A stretch of DNA of 32,740 nucleotides from Pseudomonadota bacterium (GCA_963204705.1 CAUJHL010000038.1:1-32740), one strand, 5' to 3'; shown: positions 1 to 9,627, numbered from the stretch's first letter. The notes: a model not told the origin generated them from the letters alone. Translations and numbers: made by a program.

Positions 1-30
1 CCTGTGAATGATTGGGTGAGTGACTGGGTT

Positions 31-924
31 ATGGAAACAGGATTGGGCTTGCGAGCTCTCCCTCACACAGTTGCTACTGGGCTCTTGACGGCTGTGATGG
101 CAACACTTCTATTGGCAGGCTGCGCTTCTGCCCCACAGGTGCCCAGCCAAAGCCGGCTGATCGTCGTTCCCGGTTATTACACGGTCAAAACGGGCGATAC
201 ACTGAGTAAAATTGCCGCCAATTATGGGCTGGACTATCAGAAACTAGCGCGTATCAATACTATTGACTCGAATTATATTATTTATGTGGGTCAGCGTTTA
301 AAGCTCACGGAAAATCAAAATGCCCCCAGACTGCAGGTACGTACCTCGCCCTTGCCCGCATCACAGCCTTTGAAATCGACACCGATAAGTTCCGCTGGCC
401 GACCTGCTAATACGACCAGCAATCAGCCTGTCCGTCAGTCGGCGAATCAGCCGACCAACCTGCCCACTAAAGCTATCGGGACGGCAGCTGTGGTGACAGC
501 GCCTGTCGTTGCATCTGCCGGCAACCCTACAGCCTTGAGTAATTCTAAAAAAGCCAGCTACGGTTGGCGCTGGCCGACCAGCAATCCTATCCTTCAGACC
601 TACAACCCATCGGCCAAGGCCAAAGGTATTATTTTCAGTGGCAAACTGGGCGATCCGGTGTTTGCCAGTGACAGTGGCGAAGTCATTTATGCCAGTAATG
701 GATTGTCCGAATATGGCAATCTTATTCTGATCAAGCACGGCAATGGGTTTATTTCCGCTTATGCGCACTGTAACCGGATGTTGGTTCAGGAAAACCAGCG
801 AGTGACGTCTGGACAACAGATTGCTGAAATGGGCCAGACCGGTGCCTCACAAGTACAATTGCAGTTCCAGATTCGTTCAAACGGCAAGGCAATCGATCCC
901 TCATCATTACTACCCGCTCGCTAA
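31..924 (+). CDS. nlpD: NlpD-like lipoprotein with LysM and degenerate LytM (M23) domain
   Basis: Lipobox-like LLLAGCAS; LysM (YTVKTGDTLSKIAANYGLDYQKLARIN); C-terminal LytM resembling E. coli NlpD (GEVIYASNGLSEYGNLILIKHGNGFISAYAH) but lacking the HxH zinc motif (QLQFQ). ATG at 31 preferred over GTG at 4. Confidence 0.85.
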   Translation: METGLGLRALPHTVATGLLTAVMATLLLAGCASAPQVPSQSRLIVVPGYYTVKTGDTLSKIAANYGLDYQKLARINTIDSNYIIYVGQRLKLTENQNAPRLQVRTSPLPASQPLKSTPISSAGRPANTTSNQPVRQSANQPTNLPTKAIGTAAVVTAPVVASAGNPTALSNSKKASYGWRWPTSNPILQTYNPSAKAKGIIFSGKLGDPVFASDSGEVIYASNGLSEYGNLILIKHGNGFISAYAHCNRMLVQENQRVTSGQQIAEMGQTGASQVQLQFQIRSNGKAIDPSSLLPAR

Positions 925-952
925 TAGCACTTTTGCTATAGACAGTTTTTTC
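921..952 (+). terminator. Possible terminator after nlpD
   Basis: ATAGCA-CTTT-TGCTAT stem-loop at 924-939, then a T-run (gttttttc) a few bases later. Confidence 0.35.
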
Positions 953-1394
953 AATTTTGACCGGCTAGAATTTGAGTAGAAGATCTATTTTTTCATATTA
1001 TGAGAAACACATCACATAAATATCTCTTGTTGGCATTCTGTGTTAATTCCAAGTGATTTAAGATATTTTAAATTTACTTCAATTCATGGTGTGCTATGGA
1101 AGCAGCTCTAAACACATCTGTTTTTTTTGATGTTTTTTAATCGGTTTTGTGCCTAACCTTAATTGCTATGCCCTATTTTAGGTGTGCCATTATTAAGTAA
1201 AGATTAAGCGATGGGGCACAACAAAGAATTGGTTAGACTGAGCGTTGACTGAGTGCGCGGCAGGGTTAATTTCGCTGAAGATTTAAGCAGCATGCTGCCG
1301 AGTCGGGGCTGGGAAATCACTTTCAATCAGAGATAGTTTTACGGGTTTATGCGGCTTCCCCATAGCGGGATTCGGCAATTCAGGGGGTGCAGCG

Positions 1395-2315
1395 TTGTTA
1401 GAAAATCTCAGAAGTATGGCGGTATTTACCTGTGTGGTAGACCGTGGATCCTTTAGCAATGCAGCACGCGAGCTGGGCATTACGACGAGTGCCGTGAGTC
1501 AGCAGATTCGTTCGCTCGAAAACGAGCTGGGTGTGGTTTTATTGCATCGCTCGACACGTAAAATCAGCCTGACCGAAGCAGGTTCCATTTTTTACAAGAG
1601 TTGTCTGGAAATGGTGCAGGCCGCTGAGCGTGGAAAAACCCGCATTAATGAATTGCGTGATGAACTGGTGGGCGATCTGCGCATTGCTACGACACCCGAG
1701 CTGGGCGCTTACCACATTGTTCCGGCCTTATCGAGTTGGCTGGCGGCACATCCACAGCTCAGTATTAATTTTGAAGCGGATAATCGCTATATTGATATGA
1801 TTCAGGAGCGAATCGATATTGCCATTCGCATGAGTCCCGCGCTGTCGGATTCCAGCCTGATTGCTCGTCCCATGTGCCGGGTGGAACAGGTACTGGTAGC
1901 CACACCTGCTTACTTGCGTCAATACCCCGCCCTGCATCACCCCACTGATCTGACAGGCCATTCGTTGATTGGAATTAACCTGATCAAGGATGTGAATACA
2001 CTGATGTTCAAGCATCATCAAACCGAAGAACCGGTAACAATCACGATGCCTTCCCGTTTGGAAAGCAATAACGTCTTTTTGACCAAAACGCTCTGTTTGG
2101 GCAATCATGGCATTACCCGAATTTTGTTTCTCGATGTGCAAAAAGAGTTAGCACGGGGAGAATTAGTGGAGATTTTGCCGCAGTGGAAACTGCCCGACTA
2201 CACCCTTTACGCCGTAACTCTGCGCCGTGAACACCAACCGATTAAAATCACGCGGTGTCTGGAGTCGCTGAGTCAGTATTTTAGCCAGATTCCTGGTGGT
2301 CGGGATTACCTCTGA
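1395..2315 (+). CDS. LysR-family transcriptional regulator
   Basis: N-terminal HTH (MAVFTCVVDRGSFSNAARELGITTSAVSQQIRSLENELGVVLLHRSTRKISLTEAG) and LysR substrate-binding domain. Start is TTG 1395 or ATG 1416. Confidence 0.9.
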   Translation: MLENLRSMAVFTCVVDRGSFSNAARELGITTSAVSQQIRSLENELGVVLLHRSTRKISLTEAGSIFYKSCLEMVQAAERGKTRINELRDELVGDLRIATTPELGAYHIVPALSSWLAAHPQLSINFEADNRYIDMIQERIDIAIRMSPALSDSSLIARPMCRVEQVLVATPAYLRQYPALHHPTDLTGHSLIGINLIKDVNTLMFKHHQTEEPVTITMPSRLESNNVFLTKTLCLGNHGITRILFLDVQKELARGELVEILPQWKLPDYTLYAVTLRREHQPIKITRCLESLSQYFSQIPGGRDYL

Positions 2316-2317
2316 TC

Positions 2318-2857
2318 ATGCCTATTAGCCGCCTGCTATTGGCGCTCGGCGTGATTGTCCTCATGTGGAAGTTGTGGCCACACCCCCAGCCTACTGCAGA
2401 TCGACTGGCCAATGGCTATGCCATACAGCCACTGGAGCATTATCGTAATACGTTCAGAATCCTTGGCATAGAGCATTATTACGCCGACAAGGGCGCTGGT
2501 ATCTCGCCGGTGGATTTTGCGGTTGGCATGGGTCCAATGACGGATAAGTCTGTCTATGAAAAAGTCAGCATTAGCCAAGGCAACCGCTGGTATCACTGGC
2601 ATGTGGATGAGTTTCCTATCCCCAGACGTGAGTTGGAAATCAACAGCGCCAATATGCACATTATCCCCGCCACACCTGCTGTTGCCGATCAGATCAATCA
2701 GATCCGGGAACATCAGCTGGTGATACTGGAGGGCGAGCTGGTCGAAGTATCTGGGCCCAATGGTTTTCACTGGCGCAGTTCGCTGAGCCGCGAGGATACT
2801 GGTGATGGTGCCTGTGAGCTGATGCGGGTGGATTCGGTGCAGTGGCTGGAGCGCTAG
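2318..2857 (+). CDS. Hypothetical protein with N-terminal hydrophobic segment
   Basis: ORF of 179 aa starting 2 nt after the LysR stop; signal anchor MPISRLLLALGVIVLMWKLW; no family recognised. Confidence 0.65.
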   Translation: MPISRLLLALGVIVLMWKLWPHPQPTADRLANGYAIQPLEHYRNTFRILGIEHYYADKGAGISPVDFAVGMGPMTDKSVYEKVSISQGNRWYHWHVDEFPIPRRELEINSANMHIIPATPAVADQINQIREHQLVILEGELVEVSGPNGFHWRSSLSREDTGDGACELMRVDSVQWLER

Positions 2858-2875
2858 TGTGAAGCGCTAGTTTGA
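2850..2875. repeat. 13-bp tandem duplication spanning a stop codon
   Basis: AGCGCTAGTGTGA / AGCGCTAGTTTGA, 12 of 13 identical; TAG stop at 2855-2857 lies in copy 1. Confidence 0.8.
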
Positions 2876-3054
2876 CAAGCCGCGCCCGTAGCTTTTTCAA
2901 AAGTTTGTATTGATAAATTAACTTTTCCAATCGTAACCATTAAATTTATCGGTTTTACCTATAAAAAGTTTCCTGGCAAGATGGCCCTATCGCGATTGCA
3001 GCAGGTTGCTGTATGGCGGATAGCACCTAATCCCGGCCCAAAAGGAGAAAAAAC

Positions 3055-3546
3055 ATGAGCTTGTCGCACTTATCACCCGGCTCGATTACCCTGGAAAATC
3101 TGGAAGCCGCGTTTGCAGGCGAATCCATGGCCCACATCAAATACCTGTACTTTGCCCGTATGTGCCGTGCGCAGGGGGATGTGGCCACAGCGGAGATTTT
3201 TGAAGCCACCGCAAAACAGGAAGTCATGCATGCCTTTGGGCATCTGGATTTACTGTATCCGGCTGAAAAACTGAATCCTGCCAAAGCCTTGCAATTGGCG
3301 ATTGAAGGGGAAACGTATGAATACACTGAAATGTATCCGAAATTTCGGCATCTGGCGGTAGAGGAAGGCAATTCTGCGGCCGTTCGTGAATACGATGAGC
3401 AGATTGAGGAGTCGCGTGTGCATGCCGAACAGTTCAAGGCAGTGCTGGAAAAAGCAGCCAAGCGCTTTGCTGCCCTGACCAGTGTGGAACAGCGGCACGC
3501 CAACCATTACCAGCAGGCACTCGACAATCTGTCCGCAGCTGGTTAA
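3055..3546 (+). CDS. Rubrerythrin (erythrin domain only, no fused rubredoxin)
   Basis: FAGESMAHIKYLYFA, QEVMHAFGHL (ExxH), GETYEYTEMYPKFRHLAVEEGN; RBS aaaaggagaaaaaac upstream. Confidence 0.9.
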   Translation: MSLSHLSPGSITLENLEAAFAGESMAHIKYLYFARMCRAQGDVATAEIFEATAKQEVMHAFGHLDLLYPAEKLNPAKALQLAIEGETYEYTEMYPKFRHLAVEEGNSAAVREYDEQIEESRVHAEQFKAVLEKAAKRFAALTSVEQRHANHYQQALDNLSAAG

Positions 3547-3716
3547 GGTCGGCATAAAGTCGTTAAGCCTGCAATGACCAGATGCGGCGTTTAACCTATA
3601 AATCGTGGAGTCTGGGTCATTGGCTACGGTGAATTGTCGTGGCATCATTTTAAAACTTGGCCTGATTTGCCATTGGCACCCTACCGGGTTGAGTCGTTAT
3701 TTTTCTGGAGAGTGGA

Positions 3717-3881
3717 ATGAAAACCTATCAATGCATCGTTTGCGGCTGGATTTATGAGGAAAGCAAAGGCTGGCCGCAGGATGGCATTAAGCCGGGCACC
3801 AAGTGGGAAGACATTCCAGAAGACTGGACTTGCCCAGACTGTGGTGTTTCCAAGGCGGATTTTGAGATGATCGAAATCTGA
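3717..3881 (+). CDS. rubA: Rubredoxin, 54 aa
   Basis: Translated by eye: [54 protein letters not shown]. Both CxxC knuckles (CIVCG, CPDCG). Below the length cut of the ORF track. RBS ctggagag. Confidence 0.97.
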   Translation: MKTYQCIVCGWIYEESKGWPQDGIKPGTKWEDIPEDWTCPDCGVSKADFEMIEI

Positions 3882-3919
3882 TTCCTGGAATTTGATTTCA
3901 GCCAACCTGATTTCAGTCC
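3875..3919. repeat. Degenerate 14-15 bp tandem repeat x3 over the rubA stop codon
   Basis: AATCTGATTCCTGG / AATTTGATTTCAGCC / AACCTGATTTCAGTCC; the rubA TGA (3879-3881) is in copy 1. Confidence 0.6.
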
Positions 3920-4087
3920 GGGGCGGTTTGCAAAATCTAGCGACCTTTTCCACGCCATTCACTCATCATTGGCGAAGTGTGAATGTGGTTTCGGAAGATG
4001 GCAAACCGCCTTGGTGCTTGTCGATGTTTGATGCCTCATCTTTGGCTTAATTGCCTCCTATCACAGTTTCAAAGCCCACTCTTAGTA

Positions 4088-4123
4088 CTGCCCGAGAGCT
4101 GCCCAATAACTGTCCGAGTACTG
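4088..4123. repeat. Degenerate 11-bp tandem repeat just upstream of rubB
   Basis: CTGCCCGAGAG / CTGCCCAATAA / CTGTCCGAGTA / CTG at exact 11-nt spacing (4088, 4099, 4110, 4121); rubB ATG at 4125. Confidence 0.65.
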
Positions 4124-4124
4124 T

Positions 4125-5330
4125 ATGAATCCGATTATTATCATTGGTTCCGGCATGGCCGGTTATACGCTTGCACGTGAATTTCGTAAGCTGAACAGCG
4201 ACACGCCCCTGACAATTATTACCGCTGATGATGGTGTGAATTACGCCAAACCCACTTTGTCGAATGCGCTGGCGGGGAAAAAGACAGCGGCAACCATTGG
4301 CTTGGCAGATCACCAGAAAATGGCGGACCAACTGCAGGCGATCATTTTGAATCACACCCGGGTGATCAGGATTGATCCCGCGCAGCGGCAGATTGAGGTT
4401 GAGCAGGGAGCTGAAAAACAGCACATCACGTATCACTCCTTGATTTTAGCCGTAGGGGCAAACCCTATCCGCCTTCCGATCGGGGGGGATGGTGCCAAGG
4501 ACATTCTTGCGGTGAATTCGCTGTCAGATTATACGCTGTTTCGTGAACAACTGGAGCAGCCGGCAATGGCTGGCCGCAGTCTTGCCATTGCGATTCTGGG
4601 TGCTGGTCTGATCGGGTGTGAATTTGCCAATGATCTTAGGTCGGCTGGCCATGACGTCACAGTGATTGATCTGGCGGCACGTCCCCTGGGCCGGTTGCTG
4701 CCAGAAGTCGCAGGAGCACATTTTCAGGAACAGCTGGAAGCCTCGGGTATACGCTTTGCACTGGGTACGACCGTTGCTGAGGTAAGCCTGAACCCTAGTG
4801 AAGCCGAACTTCCACGCTTCCAGTTGACCCTGGCAAATGGTCAGCAGATTCAGGCAGATGTGGTGCTATCCGCCGTGGGCTTACGGCCAGAACTGGGCTT
4901 GGCAACCGTGGCTGGGCTTGCCACCGATCGTGGAATCCGGGTAGATGCACTTCTGAAGACCAGTGAGGCCGGAATATACGCCGTGGGTGACTGTGCAGAA
5001 GTACAGGGGCATCTGTTGCCCTATGTCATGCCGATCATGCAACAGGCGCGCGCACTTGCCCAAACGCTGAATGGCACACCAACGCCGGTGCATTACCCTG
5101 CGATGCCGGTCAGCGTCAAAACCCCGGCTGCCCCTTTAGTAGTGTTACCGCCTCCCTCAGACCTTGCGGATGTGCGCTGGGAAAGTGAATTGCTGGACGA
5201 CGGCCTGATCGCTCGTGCCATGGACGATACCGGACTGCGGGGCTTTGTCCTCTTGGGCCCAACGGCTGGAAAACAGCGGCTGGCATTGACGAAACAGGTG
5301 CCTGATCTGATTCCCCTTGCTGCTGTTTGA
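4125..5330 (+). CDS. rubB: Rubredoxin reductase (FAD/NAD(P) oxidoreductase)
   Basis: FAD-binding N-terminus PIIIIGSGMAGYTLAREFRK; NAD motif AILGAGLIGCEFAND; GIYAVGDCAEV; adjacent to rubredoxin. Confidence 0.95.
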   Translation: MNPIIIIGSGMAGYTLAREFRKLNSDTPLTIITADDGVNYAKPTLSNALAGKKTAATIGLADHQKMADQLQAIILNHTRVIRIDPAQRQIEVEQGAEKQHITYHSLILAVGANPIRLPIGGDGAKDILAVNSLSDYTLFREQLEQPAMAGRSLAIAILGAGLIGCEFANDLRSAGHDVTVIDLAARPLGRLLPEVAGAHFQEQLEASGIRFALGTTVAEVSLNPSEAELPRFQLTLANGQQIQADVVLSAVGLRPELGLATVAGLATDRGIRVDALLKTSEAGIYAVGDCAEVQGHLLPYVMPIMQQARALAQTLNGTPTPVHYPAMPVSVKTPAAPLVVLPPPSDLADVRWESELLDDGLIARAMDDTGLRGFVLLGPTAGKQRLALTKQVPDLIPLAAV

Positions 5331-5496
5331 GGAATACAACGGCCAGATTGGTGTTGCCCTGATCAGACGGCATTAACGATGAGTCATTGACCATATCAGC
5401 CAAAACGGACAAAAAACCCCAAAGCCGTCACCGAATGTCAATGGCAAGTGGTGACGACGCGTCTACCATGATGTATCGATCGTTTCGGAGCCCGCC

Positions 5497-6456
5497 ATGA
5501 ATGGTTTGAATCTTAGCCAATCCCCCTACGCTGATTTTATGCATGAGGGCAAAGCGACCATTGGGGATTTAACCCTGCATTTTGAAGTCGGTGGCGCTAC
5601 GGATGCCCCGACGATTTTACTGATCATGGGTCTGGGAGCCCAGATGCTCATTTGGCCAGATGCCTTTTGTAAGGCGCTGGTCGACGCGGGTTATCGCGTC
5701 ATTCGCTTTGACAATCGTGACATTGGCCTGTCGTCAAAAATACGCCATAAAGGCCCACGGCTTGGCTATCTCAAATTGATGGGGCGTTTTAGTCTGGGCC
5801 TGCCCAACAGCGGCTCACCTTATACACTACACGAAATGGCGGATGACACCCATTTGCTGATTAAAGCACTCGGCCTCTCCAGTGTGCATGTTATTGGCGC
5901 TTCCATGGGCGGCATGATTGCGCAGATATTGGCGGCTAAACATCCCGAGCAGGTCAAATCGCTGAACCTGTTGTTTACCAGTAACAACCGCGCCTTGCTG
6001 CCACCACCTTTCCCTAAACAATTGCTAAGCCTGATTGGACGGCCTAAGTCCATGGACGAAGCCGGTGTGATTGCCCATGCTACCCGTCTGTATCAAACCA
6101 TTGGTACGCCGGGCGAAGTCAACATCGAAGAGTCCAAAGCCACTGCGCACAAACTCTTTCACCGTAGCTTCCACCCAGCCGGTGTCGTCCAACAATATCT
6201 GGCGATTTTATGTACTGGCTCGCTGACCGAGATTGATCGAGTTATTAGTGCGCCGACTCTCGTAGTACACGGCTCCAAAGACAAATTGCTGCCACCAGCT
6301 CATGGCCGAGCCGTAGCCAAAGCCATTCGTGGTGCGCGCTTTGAACTGATGGAAGGTATGGGCCACGATATCCCCAAAGCCTACATTCCCCGACTGGTTG
6401 CGGCATTTAGCAGCAATATCATGTCGTTTGAGCAGACCGCTACCCGGGCGTCCTGA
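5497..6456 (+). CDS. estB: Alpha/beta hydrolase, EstB-like esterase
   Basis: Nucleophile elbow GASMGG, ILLIMGLGAQM, VVHGSKDKLLPPAHG; position between rubB and oxyR. Confidence 0.85.
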   Translation: MNGLNLSQSPYADFMHEGKATIGDLTLHFEVGGATDAPTILLIMGLGAQMLIWPDAFCKALVDAGYRVIRFDNRDIGLSSKIRHKGPRLGYLKLMGRFSLGLPNSGSPYTLHEMADDTHLLIKALGLSSVHVIGASMGGMIAQILAAKHPEQVKSLNLLFTSNNRALLPPPFPKQLLSLIGRPKSMDEAGVIAHATRLYQTIGTPGEVNIEESKATAHKLFHRSFHPAGVVQQYLAILCTGSLTEIDRVISAPTLVVHGSKDKLLPPAHGRAVAKAIRGARFELMEGMGHDIPKAYIPRLVAAFSSNIMSFEQTATRAS

Positions 6457-7376
6457 TGGCGGCATTGCCCTCCCTGCGGCAACTGGGTTATCTGGTTGCC
6501 CTGTCGGATACCCTGCATTTTACCGAAGCCGCCAAACGCTGCTTTGTCACCCAATCTACCCTGTCCGGTGGCATCATGGAGCTGGAACGCCTGCTGGGTG
6601 GAACGCTGGTAGAACGCAATCGCCAGCAGGTACGACTGACTACGCTGGGTGAGCAGGTTGTTTCCCGCGCCCGACTGTTGCTGGCCGATGCGCATGATCT
6701 CATGCGCCTAAGCCGTGAACTGAGTGAGCCGGGTACAGGTGAGCTGCATCTGGGCATCATTCCTACCATTGCGCCGTTTGTGCTGCCGGGATTGTGGGCG
6801 CAAATGCAAACGCGCTTTCCCCGTCTTCAATTACGGGTGCACGAAGTCCAGAGCCATGTGGCAGTCGAAAAACTGGGACAGGGGCAGCTGGATCTGGTGA
6901 TTTTGGCGTTGCCGTTTGATATTGGGCAACTATTAGTCAAACCGGTCATTCAGGAATCACTGGTGCTGATTCACCATCGGCAAGATCCCATTGCTCTGCA
7001 AACAGAAGACTGGCAAGCGCTGCCGCTGGATCGGCTGATTTTGCTGGAAGAAGGCCATTGCCTGCGGGATCACACCCTGAGTGCCTGCCGCATCAGTGAC
7101 CGGGCCAATCATCAGGGGATCGAAGCCAGTAGCCTCATGACCTTGTTGCAAATGGTTCAGGCCCAGATGGGCTTTAGCCTATTGCCCTCTTCGGTCCTGC
7201 AATCAGGTTTACTGCAGGCCTTTCCCCAGATACAGGCCATCCGCGTCAGCAATCCTCCAGAACGCACCATTGCCCTACTGGCTCGCTCCAGTACCACTCA
7301 GCATGCCGAACTGGAAGCACTCAGTGGCGTGATCGAAAACCTGTTTCGTGCCAAGCTAAATAGCTCACTGAGTTAA
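6456..7376 (+). CDS. oxyR: OxyR, peroxide-sensing LysR-type regulator
   Basis: LysR fold with redox motif LLEEGHCLRDHTLSACRISD; the two Cys have the same 9-residue spacing as E. coli OxyR C199/C208. Start overlaps the estB stop. Confidence 0.92.
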   Translation: MAALPSLRQLGYLVALSDTLHFTEAAKRCFVTQSTLSGGIMELERLLGGTLVERNRQQVRLTTLGEQVVSRARLLLADAHDLMRLSRELSEPGTGELHLGIIPTIAPFVLPGLWAQMQTRFPRLQLRVHEVQSHVAVEKLGQGQLDLVILALPFDIGQLLVKPVIQESLVLIHHRQDPIALQTEDWQALPLDRLILLEEGHCLRDHTLSACRISDRANHQGIEASSLMTLLQMVQAQMGFSLLPSSVLQSGLLQAFPQIQAIRVSNPPERTIALLARSSTTQHAELEALSGVIENLFRAKLNSSLS

Positions 7377-7403
7377 TTGAATTGCTCACTGAGTTAGCTC
7401 AAT
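7362..7403. repeat. 21-bp tandem duplication spanning the oxyR stop codon
   Basis: AGCTCACTGAGTTAATTGAAT / TGCTCACTGAGTTAGCTCAAT, 17 of 21 identical; stop TAA 7374-7376, with an in-frame TAG at the equivalent place in copy 2. Confidence 0.75.
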
Positions 7404-7416
7404 CAGCTAAACTCAT
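7390..7416. terminator. Possible bidirectional stem-loop between convergent oxyR and ppk
   Basis: TGAGTTAGCT-caatc-AGCTAAACTCA near-perfect inverted repeat (one bulged A); no strong T-run. Confidence 0.35.
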
Positions 7417-7467
7417 TCAACGAAAGTCAATTTGCTAAACTCAATCAGCCCGTATAGTTACTTGCCT

Positions 7468-9627
7468 TCAGCGAGTCAATTTTTCCAGTAGAATGGCTTG
7501 AGCCATATGAGGCGGTACTTCGTGAGTCTGTCCCTCAATACGCACGCGCGACCATTCGCCATTGCCCGCCAGTTGCCAGGCTTGCTGATTGTCTTCCAGA
7601 TAGTTGATCAAACCCTGCTGAATAATGCGTTTACGCAGCGGCGGCTGATCAATTGGAAAACAGACTTCCACCCGTGAAAAGAGATTGCGATCCATCCAGT
7701 CCGCACTGGCACAATACACGCGGGGTTCGCCGCCATTGGCAAAATAAAAGACGCGGGTATGTTCCAGAAAGCGCCCCACGATCGAGCGCACGCGAATGTT
7801 TTCAGACAACTCTGGCAGCCCCGGACGCAGGCAGCAAATGGATCGAATAATCAGATCAATCTGCACGCCGGCTTGCGAGGCTTTGTACAGTGCATCGATC
7901 AGTTGTTGCTCGGTCAGTGCATTGACCTTGACGATGATTCGGGCTTCCTTGCCTGCTTTTGCCTTGGCAATTTCTTCATCAATAAAACCCAGCAAACTGC
8001 TATGCAAGGTAAAGGGCGCATGCAGCAATTTTTTCAGTTTGGCGGCCTTGCCCATGCCGGTCAATTCCTGAAATATCTTGTGCACATCTTCCGATAATTC
8101 AGGATCGGCACTCATCAGGCCATAATCCGTATACATACGGGCATTGCCAGCGTGATAGTTACCCGTTCCCAAATGCACGTAGCGCACCAATTTATCGAGT
8201 TCACGACGCACGATCAGAATCATTTTGGCATGGGTCTTGTAGCCCACGATGCCGTACACCACCACCGCACCCGCTTCCTGCAGGATATTGGCTACTTCAA
8301 TATTGGATTCTTCATCAAAACGCGCACGCAGTTCAATGATCGCGGTGACTTCCTTGCCATTGCGGGCGGCTTCAGCAAGCACCTGGACGACTTCGGAATC
8401 CGGGCCGCTGCGATACAGCGTTTGTTTGATCGCCAGAACCTTGGGATCGCGGGCGGCTTCACGCAGCAGATTGATGACCGGAGCAAAACTTTCAAAAGGA
8501 TGATGCAGCAGAATGTCCTGTTTTTTAATGGCGTCAAAACTGCTGTCACTTTTTTGCAGGGCAGCCGGGATGACGGGAATCATCGGGCGATAGCGCAGCC
8601 GCGGACGGTTAAAATTGGAAATGAGCCGGGCCAGATTCACCGGCCCATTGACGCGGTACAACTGGCTGTCCTTGAGAGCAAATTTTTTCAATAAATACTG
8701 AACGATATGGTCTGGGCAGCTCTGGGTGACTTCCAGGCGCACCGCCCGGCCAAAACGGCGGGAGCTCAGCTCTCCCTTCAGGGCTTTGGCCAGATCCTCT
8801 ACGTCTTCATCCAGCTCCAGGTCGGCGTTCCGCGTGACCCGAAACTGATGGCAGCCCGTGGCCGTCATGCCGGGAAACAGCTCGCTGACGTGTTCGTGAA
8901 TGATCGCCGACAGCATTACATGGTGTTCGTATCCCTGCGTCAGATGATCCGGCAGGCGCACCACACGCGGTAAAGATCGGGGCGCAGGCACAATCGCCAG
9001 ATTCATGTTGCGGCCAAACGCGTCCTTGCCCTCCAAAGTGACAATGAAATTCAGGCTTTTATTGACCAGTCTGGGAAAGGGATGCGAAGGGTCCAGGCTT
9101 ATGGGCGTGAGTACCGGTAACACCTGTTCGCGGAAATACTGCTTGACCCAAGCGGCCTGTTCCGGGGTGATCTCATCCCGCCGCAGAAAGCGGATATTTT
9201 CCTCGGCCAGTTGCGGCAGGATTTCCTCATTCAAAATACCATATTGACGCTCAATGGCGGCATGCACCCGTTCGGAAATTGTTGCCAGCACTTCGGAGGG
9301 CAGCAGGCCATCGGGGGAATGGCTTTCATCATTAAAGCTCAGCTGCTGTAACAGGCCGGCGACGCGAATTTCAAAAAATTCATCGAGATTTCGCGAAAAA
9401 ATCAGCAAAAAATTCAGCCGTTCCAGCAAGGGATGCAAGGGATCCACCGCCTGCTCCAGCACCCGCAGATGAAAATCCAGAATCGACAGCTCACGATTGA
9501 TGTAACGCTGATTGGCTTCGTACTGCGGCAAAGTGGCGGGACTGGCAACTTCTGGCCCAGTGTGCGGGTTGGAATTCGGGCTGCAATTCGGCTTAGGGGT
9601 TTCGGTTTTAACAACGGAATTCGGCAT
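7468..9627 (-). CDS. ppk: Polyphosphate kinase 1
   Basis: 719 aa; [96 protein letters not shown]. Confidence 0.98.
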   Translation of the reverse strand: MPNSVVKTETPKPNCSPNSNPHTGPEVASPATLPQYEANQRYINRELSILDFHLRVLEQAVDPLHPLLERLNFLLIFSRNLDEFFEIRVAGLLQQLSFNDESHSPDGLLPSEVLATISERVHAAIERQYGILNEEILPQLAEENIRFLRRDEITPEQAAWVKQYFREQVLPVLTPISLDPSHPFPRLVNKSLNFIVTLEGKDAFGRNMNLAIVPAPRSLPRVVRLPDHLTQGYEHHVMLSAIIHEHVSELFPGMTATGCHQFRVTRNADLELDEDVEDLAKALKGELSSRRFGRAVRLEVTQSCPDHIVQYLLKKFALKDSQLYRVNGPVNLARLISNFNRPRLRYRPMIPVIPAALQKSDSSFDAIKKQDILLHHPFESFAPVINLLREAARDPKVLAIKQTLYRSGPDSEVVQVLAEAARNGKEVTAIIELRARFDEESNIEVANILQEAGAVVVYGIVGYKTHAKMILIVRRELDKLVRYVHLGTGNYHAGNARMYTDYGLMSADPELSEDVHKIFQELTGMGKAAKLKKLLHAPFTLHSSLLGFIDEEIAKAKAGKEARIIVKVNALTEQQLIDALYKASQAGVQIDLIIRSICCLRPGLPELSENIRVRSIVGRFLEHTRVFYFANGGEPRVYCASADWMDRNLFSRVEVCFPIDQPPLRKRIIQQGLINYLEDNQQAWQLAGNGEWSRVRIEGQTHEVPPHMAQAILLEKLTR

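Noticed and set aside
3541-3580. Possible 20-bp repeat over the rubrerythrin stop (GTTAAG twice)
   Set aside because: Only about 11 of 20 positions match; not separable from chance.
3983-4180. 65-aa ORF across the rubB start
   Set aside because: Overlaps rubB out of frame and encodes the 11-bp repeat; no supporting motif.
8152-8694. 180-aa plus-strand ORF inside ppk
   Set aside because: Antisense to conserved ppk; no RBS or recognisable motifs.
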